IMG/VR virus record: IMGVR_UViG_3300046005_000492
Coordinates: 1 to 25,201 of that record
Length of the DNA stretch: 25,201 nucleotides
Source of the DNA: a virus
Reading direction: 5' to 3' (one strand)
In this document: positions 4,911 to 11,386 of the stretch, piece by piece
Position numbering within the stretch: position 1 is the stretch's first letter
Layout: the number at the start of each line of letters is the position of its first letter
The notes under the pieces: generated by a model
Told to the model about the DNA's origin: nothing
The model's database searches: none
Seen by the model: the letters and a program-made list of their open reading frames with translations, nothing else
Program-made: the position numbers and the translations under genes

Positions 4911-4995
4911 TGGTACGCACGACAGGACTCGAACCTGCACGCCCGAGGGCGGCGCCGTTTAAAGACGCGGCGTCTACCAATTCCGCCACGTGCGC
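4911..4995 (-). tRNA. tRNA-Leu(TAA), isolated
   Basis: Class II tRNA: acceptor GCGCACG/CGTGCGT, leucine-type D arm (GCGGAATTGGTAGACGC), anticodon arm GCGTC-TTTAAAC-GGCGC (TAA), variable hairpin CGCCC-TC-GGGCG, T arm GCAGG-TTCGAGT-CCTGT, discriminator A, CCA. It sits about 2.8 kb from the main array, squeezed between an HNH gene and a HAD phosphatase gene. Confidence 0.95.
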
Positions 4996-5001
4996 TTTGT
5001 G

Positions 5002-5583
5002 TTATTTATTTAAGATGTGTGGAACTAATTGCTCCCAATTGTCAACTCTCGTGAAGTTTTCTGGTTTGCTGGTAGGATTCACGAGATTGTATGAATGGTT
5101 GAAGAGGAATGTTCGGAGACCTAGTTCGGAGCCAGTGTTGGCGTTGCCGATGTGATCTTCAAGCCAGATTCGATTTGAGTCTTTGTAAGGTGCTAGTGCC
5201 TCGCCCTTGTGAGCGCCGCAATCGAGAATAGTCACGCCTGAAATTGCAGGACCAAACAGATCCTTGAGATTCCTTTCGCGCAACTTGCCTGCACAGTAAT
5301 CAGTGCCCATGCTAGTGATGCAGTGGAAAGTAATCCCGGCGTAGTAAAGTTGCTTCACCCAATGAAGCGCATCGGCATACGGCTCAAGATAACCCATCCA
5401 GGCCGATGCATTGAATGTTCTGATCTTGTCGTAAACGAAGTCAGGATTGAGCCTGGGATAACACTTTTCGAGTTGATAAGCAGGCTCATCGTTTCGGTCA
5501 AATCCTTGGGAAGACATCCATGAATGGAATGAGTCTTCCCAGTTCAACAGAACTCCATCTACGTCAGTAAGGATCTCAGGCAT
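5002..5583 (-). CDS. HAD-superfamily phosphatase (5'-nucleotidase-like)
   Basis: A 193-residue HAD hydrolase with all four motifs: nucleophile DVDG near the N-terminus (D7, D9), motif II Ser in CITSMG, motif III Lys in HKGEAL, and motif IV acidic IWLEDHIGN. The size and small helical cap fit small-molecule phosphatases such as deoxynucleotidases; a 5'(3')-deoxyribonucleotidase or polynucleotide 3'-phosphatase role is possible but not shown. The stop of the preceding gene overlaps the start region (TGAATATG); an in-frame TTG at 5589 is an alternative start. It would act in the cytoplasm. Confidence 0.9.
   Translation of the reverse strand: MPEILTDVDGVLLNWEDSFHSWMSSQGFDRNDEPAYQLEKCYPRLNPDFVYDKIRTFNASAWMGYLEPYADALHWVKQLYYAGITFHCITSMGTDYCAGKLRERNLKDLFGPAISGVTILDCGAHKGEALAPYKDSNRIWLEDHIGNANTGSELGLRTFLFNHSYNLVNPTSKPENFTRVDNWEQLVPHILNK
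5003..5010 (-). promoter_or_regulatory. Late-promoter-like AATAAATA before tRNA-Leu
   Basis: One mismatch to TATAAATA, 7 nt before the tRNA 5' end, and overlapping the last codons and stop of the HAD gene. The position resembles the other boxes, but the sequence is AT-rich by coding need (Asn-Lys-stop), so it may be chance. Confidence 0.3.
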
Positions 5584-5585
5584 AT

Positions 5586-5900
5586 TCAATACACGGTGGT
5601 GATGTACAAGTCGAACGTCGCCGCATCATCCTTGAGGATGTCAGAGTAGGCATTCCGCCACGACCTCTTATTCGCAATCTTATACTTCTCGGCATTTGGG
5701 TTGTTCTTGCCGAGGCGGCCGCAAGCGCGAACTCTTTGGATGTTTGGTCGGCCCGTTGAAAGCGTGCGCTCAAGTTTGTTATTCTTCTTGACCAATTCGC
5801 GAACCTCTTTGAGTTCGAGGAGACCAGCTGCATCATTGTTGATTGTGCCGAGGTAAGATGACGAACGGCGGCGGCTGCGGATAGATGGGAGCTTGTTCAT
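5586..5900 (-). CDS. Hypothetical protein, copy 1 of a tandem paralogue pair
   Basis: 104 residues, unrecognised family, very basic N-terminus (SIRSRRRSSSY). It shares the order SYLGTINNDAAGL, a charged helix, CGRLGKNNPNAEKYKIA, and DDAATFDLYITTVY with the next upstream gene (5938-6270), so the two are a duplication. RLGKNNPN with surrounding basic residues suggests nucleic-acid contact, but this is only inference. ATG 5900 has no visible Shine-Dalgarno sequence. The stop overlaps the start region of the HAD gene. Confidence 0.82.
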   Translation of the reverse strand: MNKLPSIRSRRRSSSYLGTINNDAAGLLELKEVRELVKKNNKLERTLSTGRPNIQRVRACGRLGKNNPNAEKYKIANKRSWRNAYSDILKDDAATFDLYITTVY

Positions 5901-5937
5901 AATGAAGGATGCAGTTCAGGTTGACGCTAGGCGCCGA

Positions 5938-6270
5938 TTAGAAACCGTAATGATATTCGGTATGAATGTAGATGTCAAGCGTGGCGGCATCGGCCTTGGC
6001 GATGTATTGATAGTTGCTGCAACAGAAACCCCAGCCGCGGTTGCGGGCCACTTTGTACTTGGCGGAATTCGGGTTGTTCTTGCCGAGGCGGCCGAAGGCA
6101 ACGACTCGCTTGAGCTTGCTTCGGTAAGTGGGGTCCTTGAGTTTCAGGAGGCGCTCGTTCGCATTGTGAACTTTGTTTTCGGCACGGATTTGTGCAAGTT
6201 CGGCGAGCCCGGCAGAATCATTCGTGATTGAGCCAAGGTAGGTTTCAGTGCGGTTCGGGTGTTTGATCAT
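5938..6270 (-). CDS. Hypothetical protein, copy 2 of a tandem paralogue pair
   Basis: 110 residues; unrecognised. It aligns over its length with the downstream neighbour: TYLGSITNDSAGLAEL, FGRLGKNNPNSAKYKVARNRGW, and KADAATLDIYIHTEY. It has a central Lys-rich helix and two Cys (FCCSN) absent from the copy. Both genes have a short CATTATG context at the start. The 37-base gap between the copies and about half identity suggest an old duplication. Confidence 0.83.
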   Translation of the reverse strand: MIKHPNRTETYLGSITNDSAGLAELAQIRAENKVHNANERLLKLKDPTYRSKLKRVVAFGRLGKNNPNSAKYKVARNRGWGFCCSNYQYIAKADAATLDIYIHTEYHYGF

Positions 6271-6332
6271 AATGTATTTCGGTTACGACAAATTCTAACA
6301 AACAATTCACGGCTTGTAAACAAGAAAATGCG

Positions 6333-7013
6333 TCAATTTTCTCCGTGTTTTTCGTAGTATTTTCCGATGGTTTCCAGCAGGAGTGGAGCCCAGGTATCTC
6401 GGTTTTGCTTGAAAATCAGCGGTTTTGAGCTGTAATCGACTACCATGATTGTGACGAGATTTGAGATCGGAATCCCAGTTCGTTCCTCGAACATAATTGC
6501 ATATCCAGTCTCCTGAATGAAGTAATCCTCGATGTCCTTTTCAGTCTTGACGGATTTGCTTGTCTTGAAGTCGATGATCGAGAGAACGCCGTCATAGTAA
6601 GCAATTAAGTCGGCTCGACCCGCGACCTTCAGGTAATGAGAGAATAGAGCAACCTCTTGCGCTATGATTCGATCAACGTGTTCGTCCAAAATCTTTCTCA
6701 CAACACCGAACGATTGAATCACGTGTGGCATCTCCTTTTTAAGATCAACCACTTCATTGTTGATATGCTTCTCCGCAAGAAGGTGGAGTGCTGAACCGCG
6801 TGTAACACCGTGATGACAAATACGGTCAGCCTCTACATCGCCTACTCTCTTCCGCCACTCCTCAAGGTAATCCTTTGCACGTACTGATAGGACAGTCGTC
6901 ATCGACGGATACTTCTTCCCATCGGGTGTTAGGTACCGTCTTCCCTCAACTTCATCGTTAGTCACGTATAGGTCTTCATAACCTACGCTGATCGGCTCGT
7001 GCTTGAAACTCAT
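6333..7013 (-). CDS. PD-(D/E)XK exonuclease (RecB/MGME1-like)
   Basis: A 226-residue single-strand-type exonuclease candidate. The N-terminal part KKYPSMTTVLS..YLEEWRKRVG matches the conserved start of MGME1-like and phage RecB-family nucleases. Next comes RGSALHLLAE (H77), then E120, GRADLIAYY (D135), IIDFKTSK (D148, K150) and QETGYA, the full PD-(D/E)XK set including the RecB-type Q/Y motif. The likely job is DNA end processing during phage replication or recombination. Start ATG 7013 overlaps the previous stop as ATGA. Confidence 0.93.
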   Translation of the reverse strand: MSFKHEPISVGYEDLYVTNDEVEGRRYLTPDGKKYPSMTTVLSVRAKDYLEEWRKRVGDVEADRICHHGVTRGSALHLLAEKHINNEVVDLKKEMPHVIQSFGVVRKILDEHVDRIIAQEVALFSHYLKVAGRADLIAYYDGVLSIIDFKTSKSVKTEKDIEDYFIQETGYAIMFEERTGIPISNLVTIMVVDYSSKPLIFKQNRDTWAPLLLETIGKYYEKHGEN

Positions 7014-7270
7014 CGGGTGATGATCGTGTTATTCTTTGCCGAGGCTTTCTTGACGCCCATGAGAACATCGTTCCAACCTGAGCCTGCACGAGCAAGGACG
7101 GACTTTGATCCGCCGTATGAAATTGCAGATGCCTTGAAGAAGCCGCGCTTGACCGAGCCTACCTCCTTGCAATGAGGGCAAGGGAGCGATAGAGGTACGT
7201 CACGATCATTGAGGAATTGCTTCTCTTCCCAAACCTCTTTGCACGCATCACAGAAATAGTCGTATTGCAT
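7010..7270 (-). CDS. FmdB-like zinc-ribbon protein
   Basis: 86 residues beginning MQYDYFCDACKEVWEEKQ. Two CxxC knuckles (C7/C10 and C31/C34, in LPCPHCKEVGSVKRGF) give the compact zinc ribbon of FmdB-type regulatory/structural proteins; the C-terminal half is basic and disordered. The open frame extends upstream, but ATG 7270 is preferred: the FmdB fold starts exactly there and a GATAAATC box lies five bases before it. It is translationally coupled to the exonuclease downstream (ATGA). Confidence 0.85.
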   Translation of the reverse strand: MQYDYFCDACKEVWEEKQFLNDRDVPLSLPCPHCKEVGSVKRGFFKASAISYGGSKSVLARAGSGWNDVLMGVKKASAKNNTIITR

Positions 7271-7442
7271 AATCTGATTTATCCTTGGATTCTTTTTGAT
7301 TTCTTGCCCACTCGCCATTGCATATTTGACAAGCCGCCTCTGATGAAATTGGAAATTGCGCAAGCGCTTCAACGCTAGCATAGTTACGACGCACGAGTTC
7401 CAGCTTGTGACTGACACATAGTAGCAATGGCTTGGAATTCAT
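7248..7442 (-). CDS. Small hypothetical protein (64 residues)
   Basis: Unrecognised. Begins MNSKPLLLCVSHKLELVRRN and contains CQICNGEW. The main support is context: its ATG overlaps the stop of the DUF4326-type gene as ATGA, the coupling used throughout this window. It overlaps the start of the zinc-ribbon gene by 23 bases. It could instead be a chance frame in a 180-base gap. Confidence 0.45.
   Translation of the reverse strand: MNSKPLLLCVSHKLELVRRNYASVEALAQFPISSEAACQICNGEWARNQKESKDKSDYAIRLFL
7276..7283 (-). promoter_or_regulatory. Late-promoter-like GATAAATC, 5 nt from start codon
   Basis: Two mismatches at the ends of the T4 octamer with the central ATAAAT kept. AGATT separates it from ATG 7270, the same 5-nt spacing as at 4302, 18601 and 22558. 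Confidence 0.5.
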
Positions 7443-7759
7443 AGGTCGTGTTCTCGTAAGTATTCACATGCTTCAATGATCGGACGGCAATGACAGTTCT
7501 TAGGATAGCAGAAGCAACCTAACACCGCGTCATCAGGAATCAATCGGAGAATCTCGACAAGGTACTTGTTCTTCCTCAAGCGATCAAGGAGATATGCGGT
7601 GTACTCTCGAATGTTCTCGTCTCGGTCCTCCTCGAATCGTAACGGGCTTGGATTGCCGAAGATGCTAAGATCAATCGGATCTCCTTTCGCTTTATGCCGA
7701 GACGATGCTCGGCCGCAGTAGTGTGTACACTCATGCCGAATGCAGTTGACGTATGTCAT
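7439..7759 (-). CDS. DUF4326-type protein
   Basis: 106 residues from ATG 7759. Family signature in order: VNCIRHECTHYCGR at the start, FGNPSPL, the acidic/basic DRDENIREYTAYLLDRL helix, and CFCYPKNCHCRPII near the end. DUF4326 proteins are common in phages and have been compared with nucleotide-binding folds; the activity is unknown. The frame is open to a TTG at 7825 (128 residues), but the family domain starts at the ATG, so I prefer it. The stop overlaps the next start (ATGA). Confidence 0.75.
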   Translation of the reverse strand: MTYVNCIRHECTHYCGRASSRHKAKGDPIDLSIFGNPSPLRFEEDRDENIREYTAYLLDRLRKNKYLVEILRLIPDDAVLGCFCYPKNCHCRPIIEACEYLREHDL

Positions 7760-7897
7760 TGCAATAGCGAATGAAGTAATGCTAAGATTCTTATGAATAA
7801 CAACGTTGTTTGGATGATTAGCCAATATAGAACGTAAGATACGGCCTGGCTTATGAATTTTAGAGTAACGTAAAGTATATTCAATTTAAGAGGCTGG

Positions 7898-8344
7898 TCA
7901 GCTAAAGATATTTGGGAATGCCGCCTTAGCGAGCGTAAGGTCAAGCGCTGGAAACATTTCGGTCAACTTCTTGTCCTTCATAGCAAGGATAACATCTGCA
8001 TCCTTTCCGTTAATTGACTCAAGGAGCGCAATGAAGCGTGTCTCCTTCTTCATGCGGCTAAGGCCTTTTGTGGGTGTACCGCCAGGAGCAACCAATTGGC
8101 CTAACACCTTGACCGCTTTATCGACACGGCCTAATGAATTTCCTACGGGAAGGATATCACGCTCAAACGGAGGTACTCCTTCAGGTAGATCGAGAACAAT
8201 GTGTGGCGTAAAGGCGCACTGGAGAATTGTCCGAATCGCGAATGACTGCTTCTCTTGCAGGAACTTGACTCGATCATGGAACGAGTCAATCTTTGACAGA
8301 GCAGCAAACGCCTCGTGTGGGTAAAGGTATTTCTGTACTTTCAT
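7898..8344 (-). CDS. Conserved phage protein, DUF6433-like
   Basis: 148 residues. Resembles a family of T4-like cyanophage proteins with the pattern FAIRTILQCAFTPHIVLDLPEGVPPFERD (about 35-63), followed by a helical part and a C-terminal helical segment (ILAMKDKKLTEMFPALDLTLAKAAFPNIF). No catalytic motif seen. ATG 8344 is chosen over an upstream frame because a GATTTATA (TATAAATC) box lies 8 bases before it and the family start fits. Family assignment is from memory and moderate. Confidence 0.87.
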   Translation of the reverse strand: MKVQKYLYPHEAFAALSKIDSFHDRVKFLQEKQSFAIRTILQCAFTPHIVLDLPEGVPPFERDILPVGNSLGRVDKAVKVLGQLVAPGGTPTKGLSRMKKETRFIALLESINGKDADVILAMKDKKLTEMFPALDLTLAKAAFPNIFS

Positions 8345-8573
8345 GTTGGTTTGATTTATATGAAATCGGTTGTCCACTTCTACCAAACATGATACTCAAA
8401 TGTCCAATGATGATCGCGAATATCATGAGGCCGTCGTGAGAAATCGCAGGACCAATGTGAACACAACAATAGTTACGTGTTCCGTCAGGTCCAGTGATGA
8501 AAGCGATTTCATCAAGATGCGACACATGAAATATCATGCTCCCAATCCGAAAAGTCTTTGTCTTCGTTTTCAT
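8286..8573 (-). CDS. Small hypothetical protein (95 residues)
   Basis: Begins MKTKTKTFRIGSMIFHVSHLDEIAFITGPDGTRNYCCVHIGPA, which reads like a strand-rich small domain. Then comes a hydrophobic stretch LMIFAIIIGHLSIMFG (about 49-64) that could be a membrane segment. Its 3' end overlaps the DUF6433-like gene by 59 bases, and its start lies inside the preceding small gene. Unrecognised, moderate support. Confidence 0.5.
   Translation of the reverse strand: MKTKTKTFRIGSMIFHVSHLDEIAFITGPDGTRNYCCVHIGPAISHDGLMIFAIIIGHLSIMFGRSGQPISYKSNQHESTEIPLPTRGVCCSVKD
8353..8360 (-). promoter_or_regulatory. Late promoter-like TATAAATC
   Basis: Seven of eight bases match the T4 late octamer; it ends 8 nt before ATG 8344, predicting a leader of about three bases. 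Confidence 0.6.
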
Positions 8574-8733
8574 GGTATGATTCACTTCTTTTGTTGACTC
8601 GTTGAATCCAACGCCTCTCAAAGTAGTTTAGCTTCTCAGGATGAATTGATTGAAGGCTACCGCACGGGCATGACTTCACGAGCACGGAAACATTTCGTCT
8701 ATTGCCGCCTGCGGGACTCGTCCGCATTAGCAT
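8512..8733 (-). CDS. Small hypothetical protein (73 residues)
   Basis: Begins MLMRTSPAGGNRRN, contains a CPCG motif followed by HPEKLNYFERRWIQRVNK, and ends in an acidic tail. ATG 8733 follows the preceding stop by one base (TAGCATG), which supports re-initiation. It overlaps the next gene by 62 bases. Possible half zinc knuckle; otherwise unrecognised. Confidence 0.42.
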   Translation of the reverse strand: MLMRTSPAGGNRRNVSVLVKSCPCGSLQSIHPEKLNYFERRWIQRVNKRSESYHENEDKDFSDWEHDISCVAS

Positions 8734-8734
8734 G

Positions 8735-9064
8735 CTAAACTTGCACGTGTGGCGTGAATTCATTAGGATGATCTTTCATATATCGTTCAGCGTCGGCGAT
8801 GCAAAATGAACACCAAGTCCAACACTTGCCGTAAGCATGGTCTCTTAGGAGGGATGCCCGTGTTGGGCCGACATCTCGCTTAACAAGTACGCCGCCCTCA
8901 GCTGGGTCGCCCGTCCATTGTTCGACTATGCACCGTCCACCACGCATCATCTTTGCCGACATCGGGTACATCTTCTTTGCCAGCTTCCAGCTTTCTTTCT
9001 TGCTCCTTGCGATCATAGTATAGTCTGTGTAAAAGTTCAGTCGTTGTTTCTCGACCGTAATCAA
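8735..9064 (-). CDS. Hypothetical protein, Cys-rich C-terminus
   Basis: 109 residues from a TTG start at 9064 that overlaps the previous stop (TTGA), or 93 from ATG 9016. The N-terminal part is basic (SKKESWKLAKKMYPMSAKMMRGGRC); the C-terminal part has GKCWTWCSFCIADAERYMKDHP, a CxxxCxxC cluster that may bind metal. The start codon is uncertain. Unrecognised. Confidence 0.6.
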   Translation of the reverse strand: MITVEKQRLNFYTDYTMIARSKKESWKLAKKMYPMSAKMMRGGRCIVEQWTGDPAEGGVLVKRDVGPTRASLLRDHAYGKCWTWCSFCIADAERYMKDHPNEFTPHVQV

Positions 9065-9348
9065 TCTGCGAGAGGTCCATAAAGTGCTTCACTGCCTGGG
9101 CGTAAGTCGATGTTGGGAAGACGAGACATACGCGGACCGCCTCGGCCTGCTCGGATTATGTCGTTGTACATCTTGGTTTTAGCGGCTCGTTTGATTCGAC
9201 CACGAACAACGTTCTGCTGTTCTTCAGGAGTTAATGAATCCCACCAAGCGTCTTCGCGTTCCTTGAGAAGTTGAATGGTCTTGAGATTGTCTGCAATAGC
9301 GGATTCCTTGCGTTCATCGTATGTGCCGCGGCGTTTTGCTTGTCCCAT
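9061..9348 (-). CDS. MGQAKRRGT-type small protein
   Basis: 95 residues opening with MGQAKRRGTYDERKESAIA, a start shared by a family of small basic proteins in phages and proteobacteria with no assigned function. The rest is helical (LLKEREDAWWDSLTPEEQQNVV) with a basic tail. That conserved opening fixes the start at ATG 9348, not the longer frame to 9441. The ATG follows the previous TAA by one base. Confidence 0.85.
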   Translation of the reverse strand: MGQAKRRGTYDERKESAIADNLKTIQLLKEREDAWWDSLTPEEQQNVVRGRIKRAAKTKMYNDIIRAGRGGPRMSRLPNIDLRPGSEALYGPLAD

Positions 9349-9349
9349 G

Positions 9350-9640
9350 TTATTTGGAGTGTTTGATGTTAAAGATTTCCGAGTTGAGATCAACGAGTCT
9401 CGAGATAGCATTATCCAAACGAGCAGCAGCCGACTTGGCATTCTGACTCTCGAGTTGAACCTCTTGCTGAACCCGGGAGCGCAACTCGACTTTTGCGTCG
9501 AGCTCTGTTAGGAACACGTCAGACGCAGAGTGCCTAACGACAGTTCCATTGTTGTCTTCAAGAATGACAACCGATCCTTGTTGAGTTAGTTCAACAGCAG
9601 GAAAGATTTGATCGAAGTGTAGTACGTATCGAGATTTCAT
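9350..9640 (-). CDS. Hypothetical protein with coiled coil
   Basis: 96 residues. Residues 1-45 look like a small beta domain (RYVLHFDQIFPAVELTQQGSVVILEDNNGTVVRHS). Residues 47-90 form a heptad-like helix (ELDAKVELRSRVQQEVQLESQNAKSAAARL with DNAISRLVDLNSEI). Unrecognised. The start overlaps the rnh stop (ATGA), so expression is coupled to the exonuclease. Confidence 0.8.
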   Translation of the reverse strand: MKSRYVLHFDQIFPAVELTQQGSVVILEDNNGTVVRHSASDVFLTELDAKVELRSRVQQEVQLESQNAKSAAARLDNAISRLVDLNSEIFNIKHSK

Positions 9641-10503
9641 TGTTTTGGTGGGAAGAATTCAGCGGCGCTGCCTACAAGCATGCGGCAACCTTTTGAGACG
9701 AGGTAGTTGAAAACCTTGGCATTTGGAGTGTCAGGTTGTGATTCATAACAGGCCGTGATCTCTTCAACAACATTCGAAGGAATGTATGAAAGGTCGATGC
9801 ACTCGCGGTTACGAAGATAGTTGCGATATGTGTCGGCGTCCATGATCGACTCAAGCTTGGAGTATGAGGCAATCCATTCATCGACAAGTTTTGCCTTGAG
9901 GGGCTTCTGCCGTTTCGTGGCATCGATGAATACGTCATCAGGAGAAAGAACGTTGGGAACTCCGTCGCCTCCACATCCTCGGAAGATATGCTCGAGCAGA
10001 TACTTACGCGGGTTCTTATCGGACACAAGCTTCTTCGTCATTGGACTGAACTGTGACACGTTCGTGTATTTCTGCAACTGAATGAAGTCGTGGTCAGCTG
10101 ACACGATCATCACAGGCTCGCCTTGCCCAAACTCTTGCGTTGATTCGACAAGCACGGCAACGATATCATCAGCCTCCGCTCCTCGAACCTGCACAACCTT
10201 GTAAGGCATATGCTCCATGATTTCCTCACGCACGAGATTGATGACGCGCCACACCGCATCCCAATCAATCGGCGACTCCTTGCGGTTGATCGACCTAGCC
10301 GCTTTGTAATTCGGAAACGCGTTCTTCCGCCAAGAACAGCCATCACACGCGAGAACCAACTTACCGAACTTTGCTCGGTACTTGACGTTATACATCCGCA
10401 AGGAGTTTAAGATCAAATGCCGAAGCATGCCTTCGTCAACATCATTTGACTTAAGAGAAAACATGCTTGACATAGCAAGCCCGGAATAGTCGACAATTAT
10501 CAT
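9637..10503 (-). CDS. rnh: RNase H / 5'-3' exonuclease (T4 rnh-like)
   Basis: 288 residues of the FEN-1/T4 RNase H family, which removes RNA primers and flaps from lagging-strand fragments. Metal-ligand motifs are in the usual order: D5 in IIVDYSG, D54 in LACDGCSWRKNAFPNYKAAR (with the R/K of the arch region), E110/D112/D113 in AEADDIVA, and D137/D139 in SADHDFIQLQ. An H3TH-like region then follows, with DGVPNVLSP. Length is close to T4 RNase H (305). It heads a coupled run of small genes. No box is seen before ATG 10503. Confidence 0.95.
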   Translation of the reverse strand: MIIVDYSGLAMSSMFSLKSNDVDEGMLRHLILNSLRMYNVKYRAKFGKLVLACDGCSWRKNAFPNYKAARSINRKESPIDWDAVWRVINLVREEIMEHMPYKVVQVRGAEADDIVAVLVESTQEFGQGEPVMIVSADHDFIQLQKYTNVSQFSPMTKKLVSDKNPRKYLLEHIFRGCGGDGVPNVLSPDDVFIDATKRQKPLKAKLVDEWIASYSKLESIMDADTYRNYLRNRECIDLSYIPSNVVEEITACYESQPDTPNAKVFNYLVSKGCRMLVGSAAEFFPPKQ

Positions 10504-10540
10504 CTACCGCAATTGTATCAAGTAATCCGACTTTTGTAAA

Positions 10541-10990
10541 TCACTTTTTTCTAAGCGAATTCACGTGGCTGCCATGAATCTTCACAGCAATCAAATTGTT
10601 ATAGTAGTCGTCCGAGAGAAGGACTTCGCGCGCGAATTGTTCACGAGCCTCCGTATAGTTTAGTTCTCCCTTCGACTTGCATAGGAATAACACTTCCCTA
10701 CTGAAATCGTTCTGCCGTTCTTCGACAAGCGCGGATAGGAGTTCGCTGGAACCAAAATACTTTTCCCAGTCTGACTCAACCATCTTTACACGCTTCCGCT
10801 TCTGACCTTTAAGCGGTGGGAGACGACGCTTCCCAACCATAAGCTTCTTGCCTATGTACTTTTTCCCTGTTAGGTTATCAGTGATCTCGTAAATGAATCC
10901 AATGTAACCTTCCTCAATCTTTTGTGCGGCCGCCTCCTTCGTGAAGGGTTGGGCGTTGTAGTACCACTGATTGATTTGAGTAAGTTCCAT
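10541..10990 (-). CDS. GIY-YIG endonuclease, SegE-like
   Basis: 149 residues. The GIY-YIG motifs are GFIYEITDNLTGKKYIGKK (31-49): the first reads FIY and the second YIG. They are followed by a Lys/Arg-rich loop, ESDWEKYFGSSELL, and the catalytic-region helix ELNYTEAREQFAREVLL, then DDYYNNLIAVKI. This layout matches the SegE-type putative endonucleases of T4-like phages, many of which are free-standing homing enzymes. Activity is inferred only. An AATAAATA box lies 8 bases before the ATG. Confidence 0.9.
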   Translation of the reverse strand: MELTQINQWYYNAQPFTKEAAAQKIEEGYIGFIYEITDNLTGKKYIGKKLMVGKRRLPPLKGQKRKRVKMVESDWEKYFGSSELLSALVEERQNDFSREVLFLCKSKGELNYTEAREQFAREVLLSDDYYNNLIAVKIHGSHVNSLRKK

Positions 10991-10998
10991 TATGAACT

Positions 10999-11006
10999 TA
11001 TTTATT
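10999..11006 (-). promoter_or_regulatory. Late-promoter-like AATAAATA
   Basis: One mismatch to the T4 late octamer, 8 nt before ATG 10990. It overlaps the stop codon region of the upstream zinc-ribbon gene. Confidence 0.45.
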
Positions 11007-11184
11007 CATCATAGTCACAGTGCGTTCCACAGAATGGGCAATAAGCGGGATCCGATGTTTCAAACTCTTCGTCTGATTGCTCAACGGTATCCTCGAAGTC
11101 ATCGCGCCAATCATCCATTTCAGTGTCATCCCAAATGAGTTCGTACACTGCTCCGCAATTACGGCATTTCGTTTTTTCGATCAT
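11002..11184 (-). CDS. Small acidic zinc-ribbon protein
   Basis: 60 residues with CRNCGAVYEL (C7/C10) near the start and CPFCG (C49/C52) near the end, a four-cysteine zinc ribbon. Between them is a strongly acidic loop (DDTEMDDWRDDFEDTVEQSDEEF), possibly a DNA mimic or protein-binding surface. ATG 11184 is 11 bases below a TATAAATC box and inside the end of the BFD-like gene (26-base overlap). Confidence 0.77.
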   Translation of the reverse strand: MIEKTKCRNCGAVYELIWDDTEMDDWRDDFEDTVEQSDEEFETSDPAYCPFCGTHCDYDE

Positions 11185-11386
11185 GTTTTCGTCTAGATTT
11201 ATACAAGCCTGTGAATTCAGTTTGCCCTGTCACTAACGCCTCCTCGACGTATGGGTTGCAGAGTTTACACTTGTTGCATATCTTGTATTTATTGCGAAGT
11301 GTGGATATAGAAGTCACGCCGTTCTCCTTCGCTATCACGAGGATCTCACGAAATGTCTTGTGATAGCATATGCATGACGTGATCAT
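11159..11386 (-). CDS. BFD-like [2Fe-2S] protein
   Basis: 75 residues. Matches the bacterioferritin-associated ferredoxin/BFD fold: CIC near the start (C5, C7), a helical TFREILVIAKENGVTSISTLRNKY segment, then C37-NK-C40-KL-C43 followed by NPYVEEAL. Four of these cysteines would hold a [2Fe-2S] cluster. It starts on the nrdJ stop as ATGA, so it is made together with the reductase. A role in electron supply or iron handling is plausible, not shown. The C-terminal 25 residues are basic. Confidence 0.85.
   Translation of the reverse strand: MITSCICYHKTFREILVIAKENGVTSISTLRNKYKICNKCKLCNPYVEEALVTGQTEFTGLYKSRRKHDRKNEMP
11196..11203 (-). promoter_or_regulatory. Late promoter-like TATAAATC
   Basis: Seven of eight match to the T4 late octamer, 11 nt before ATG 11184; located inside the 3' end of the BFD-like gene. 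Confidence 0.5.

Noticed and set aside
4911-4995. Ochre suppressor tRNA (loop read as CTTTAAA, anticodon TTA)
   Set aside because: That register leaves a badly paired anticodon stem. Shifting by one base gives a 5-bp GCGTC/GGCGC stem and anticodon TAA, in a leucine-type tRNA.
8898-9092. 64-codon minus-strand frame beginning MKHFMDLSQ
   Set aside because: Overlaps two better-supported genes in another frame and has no coupling to either.
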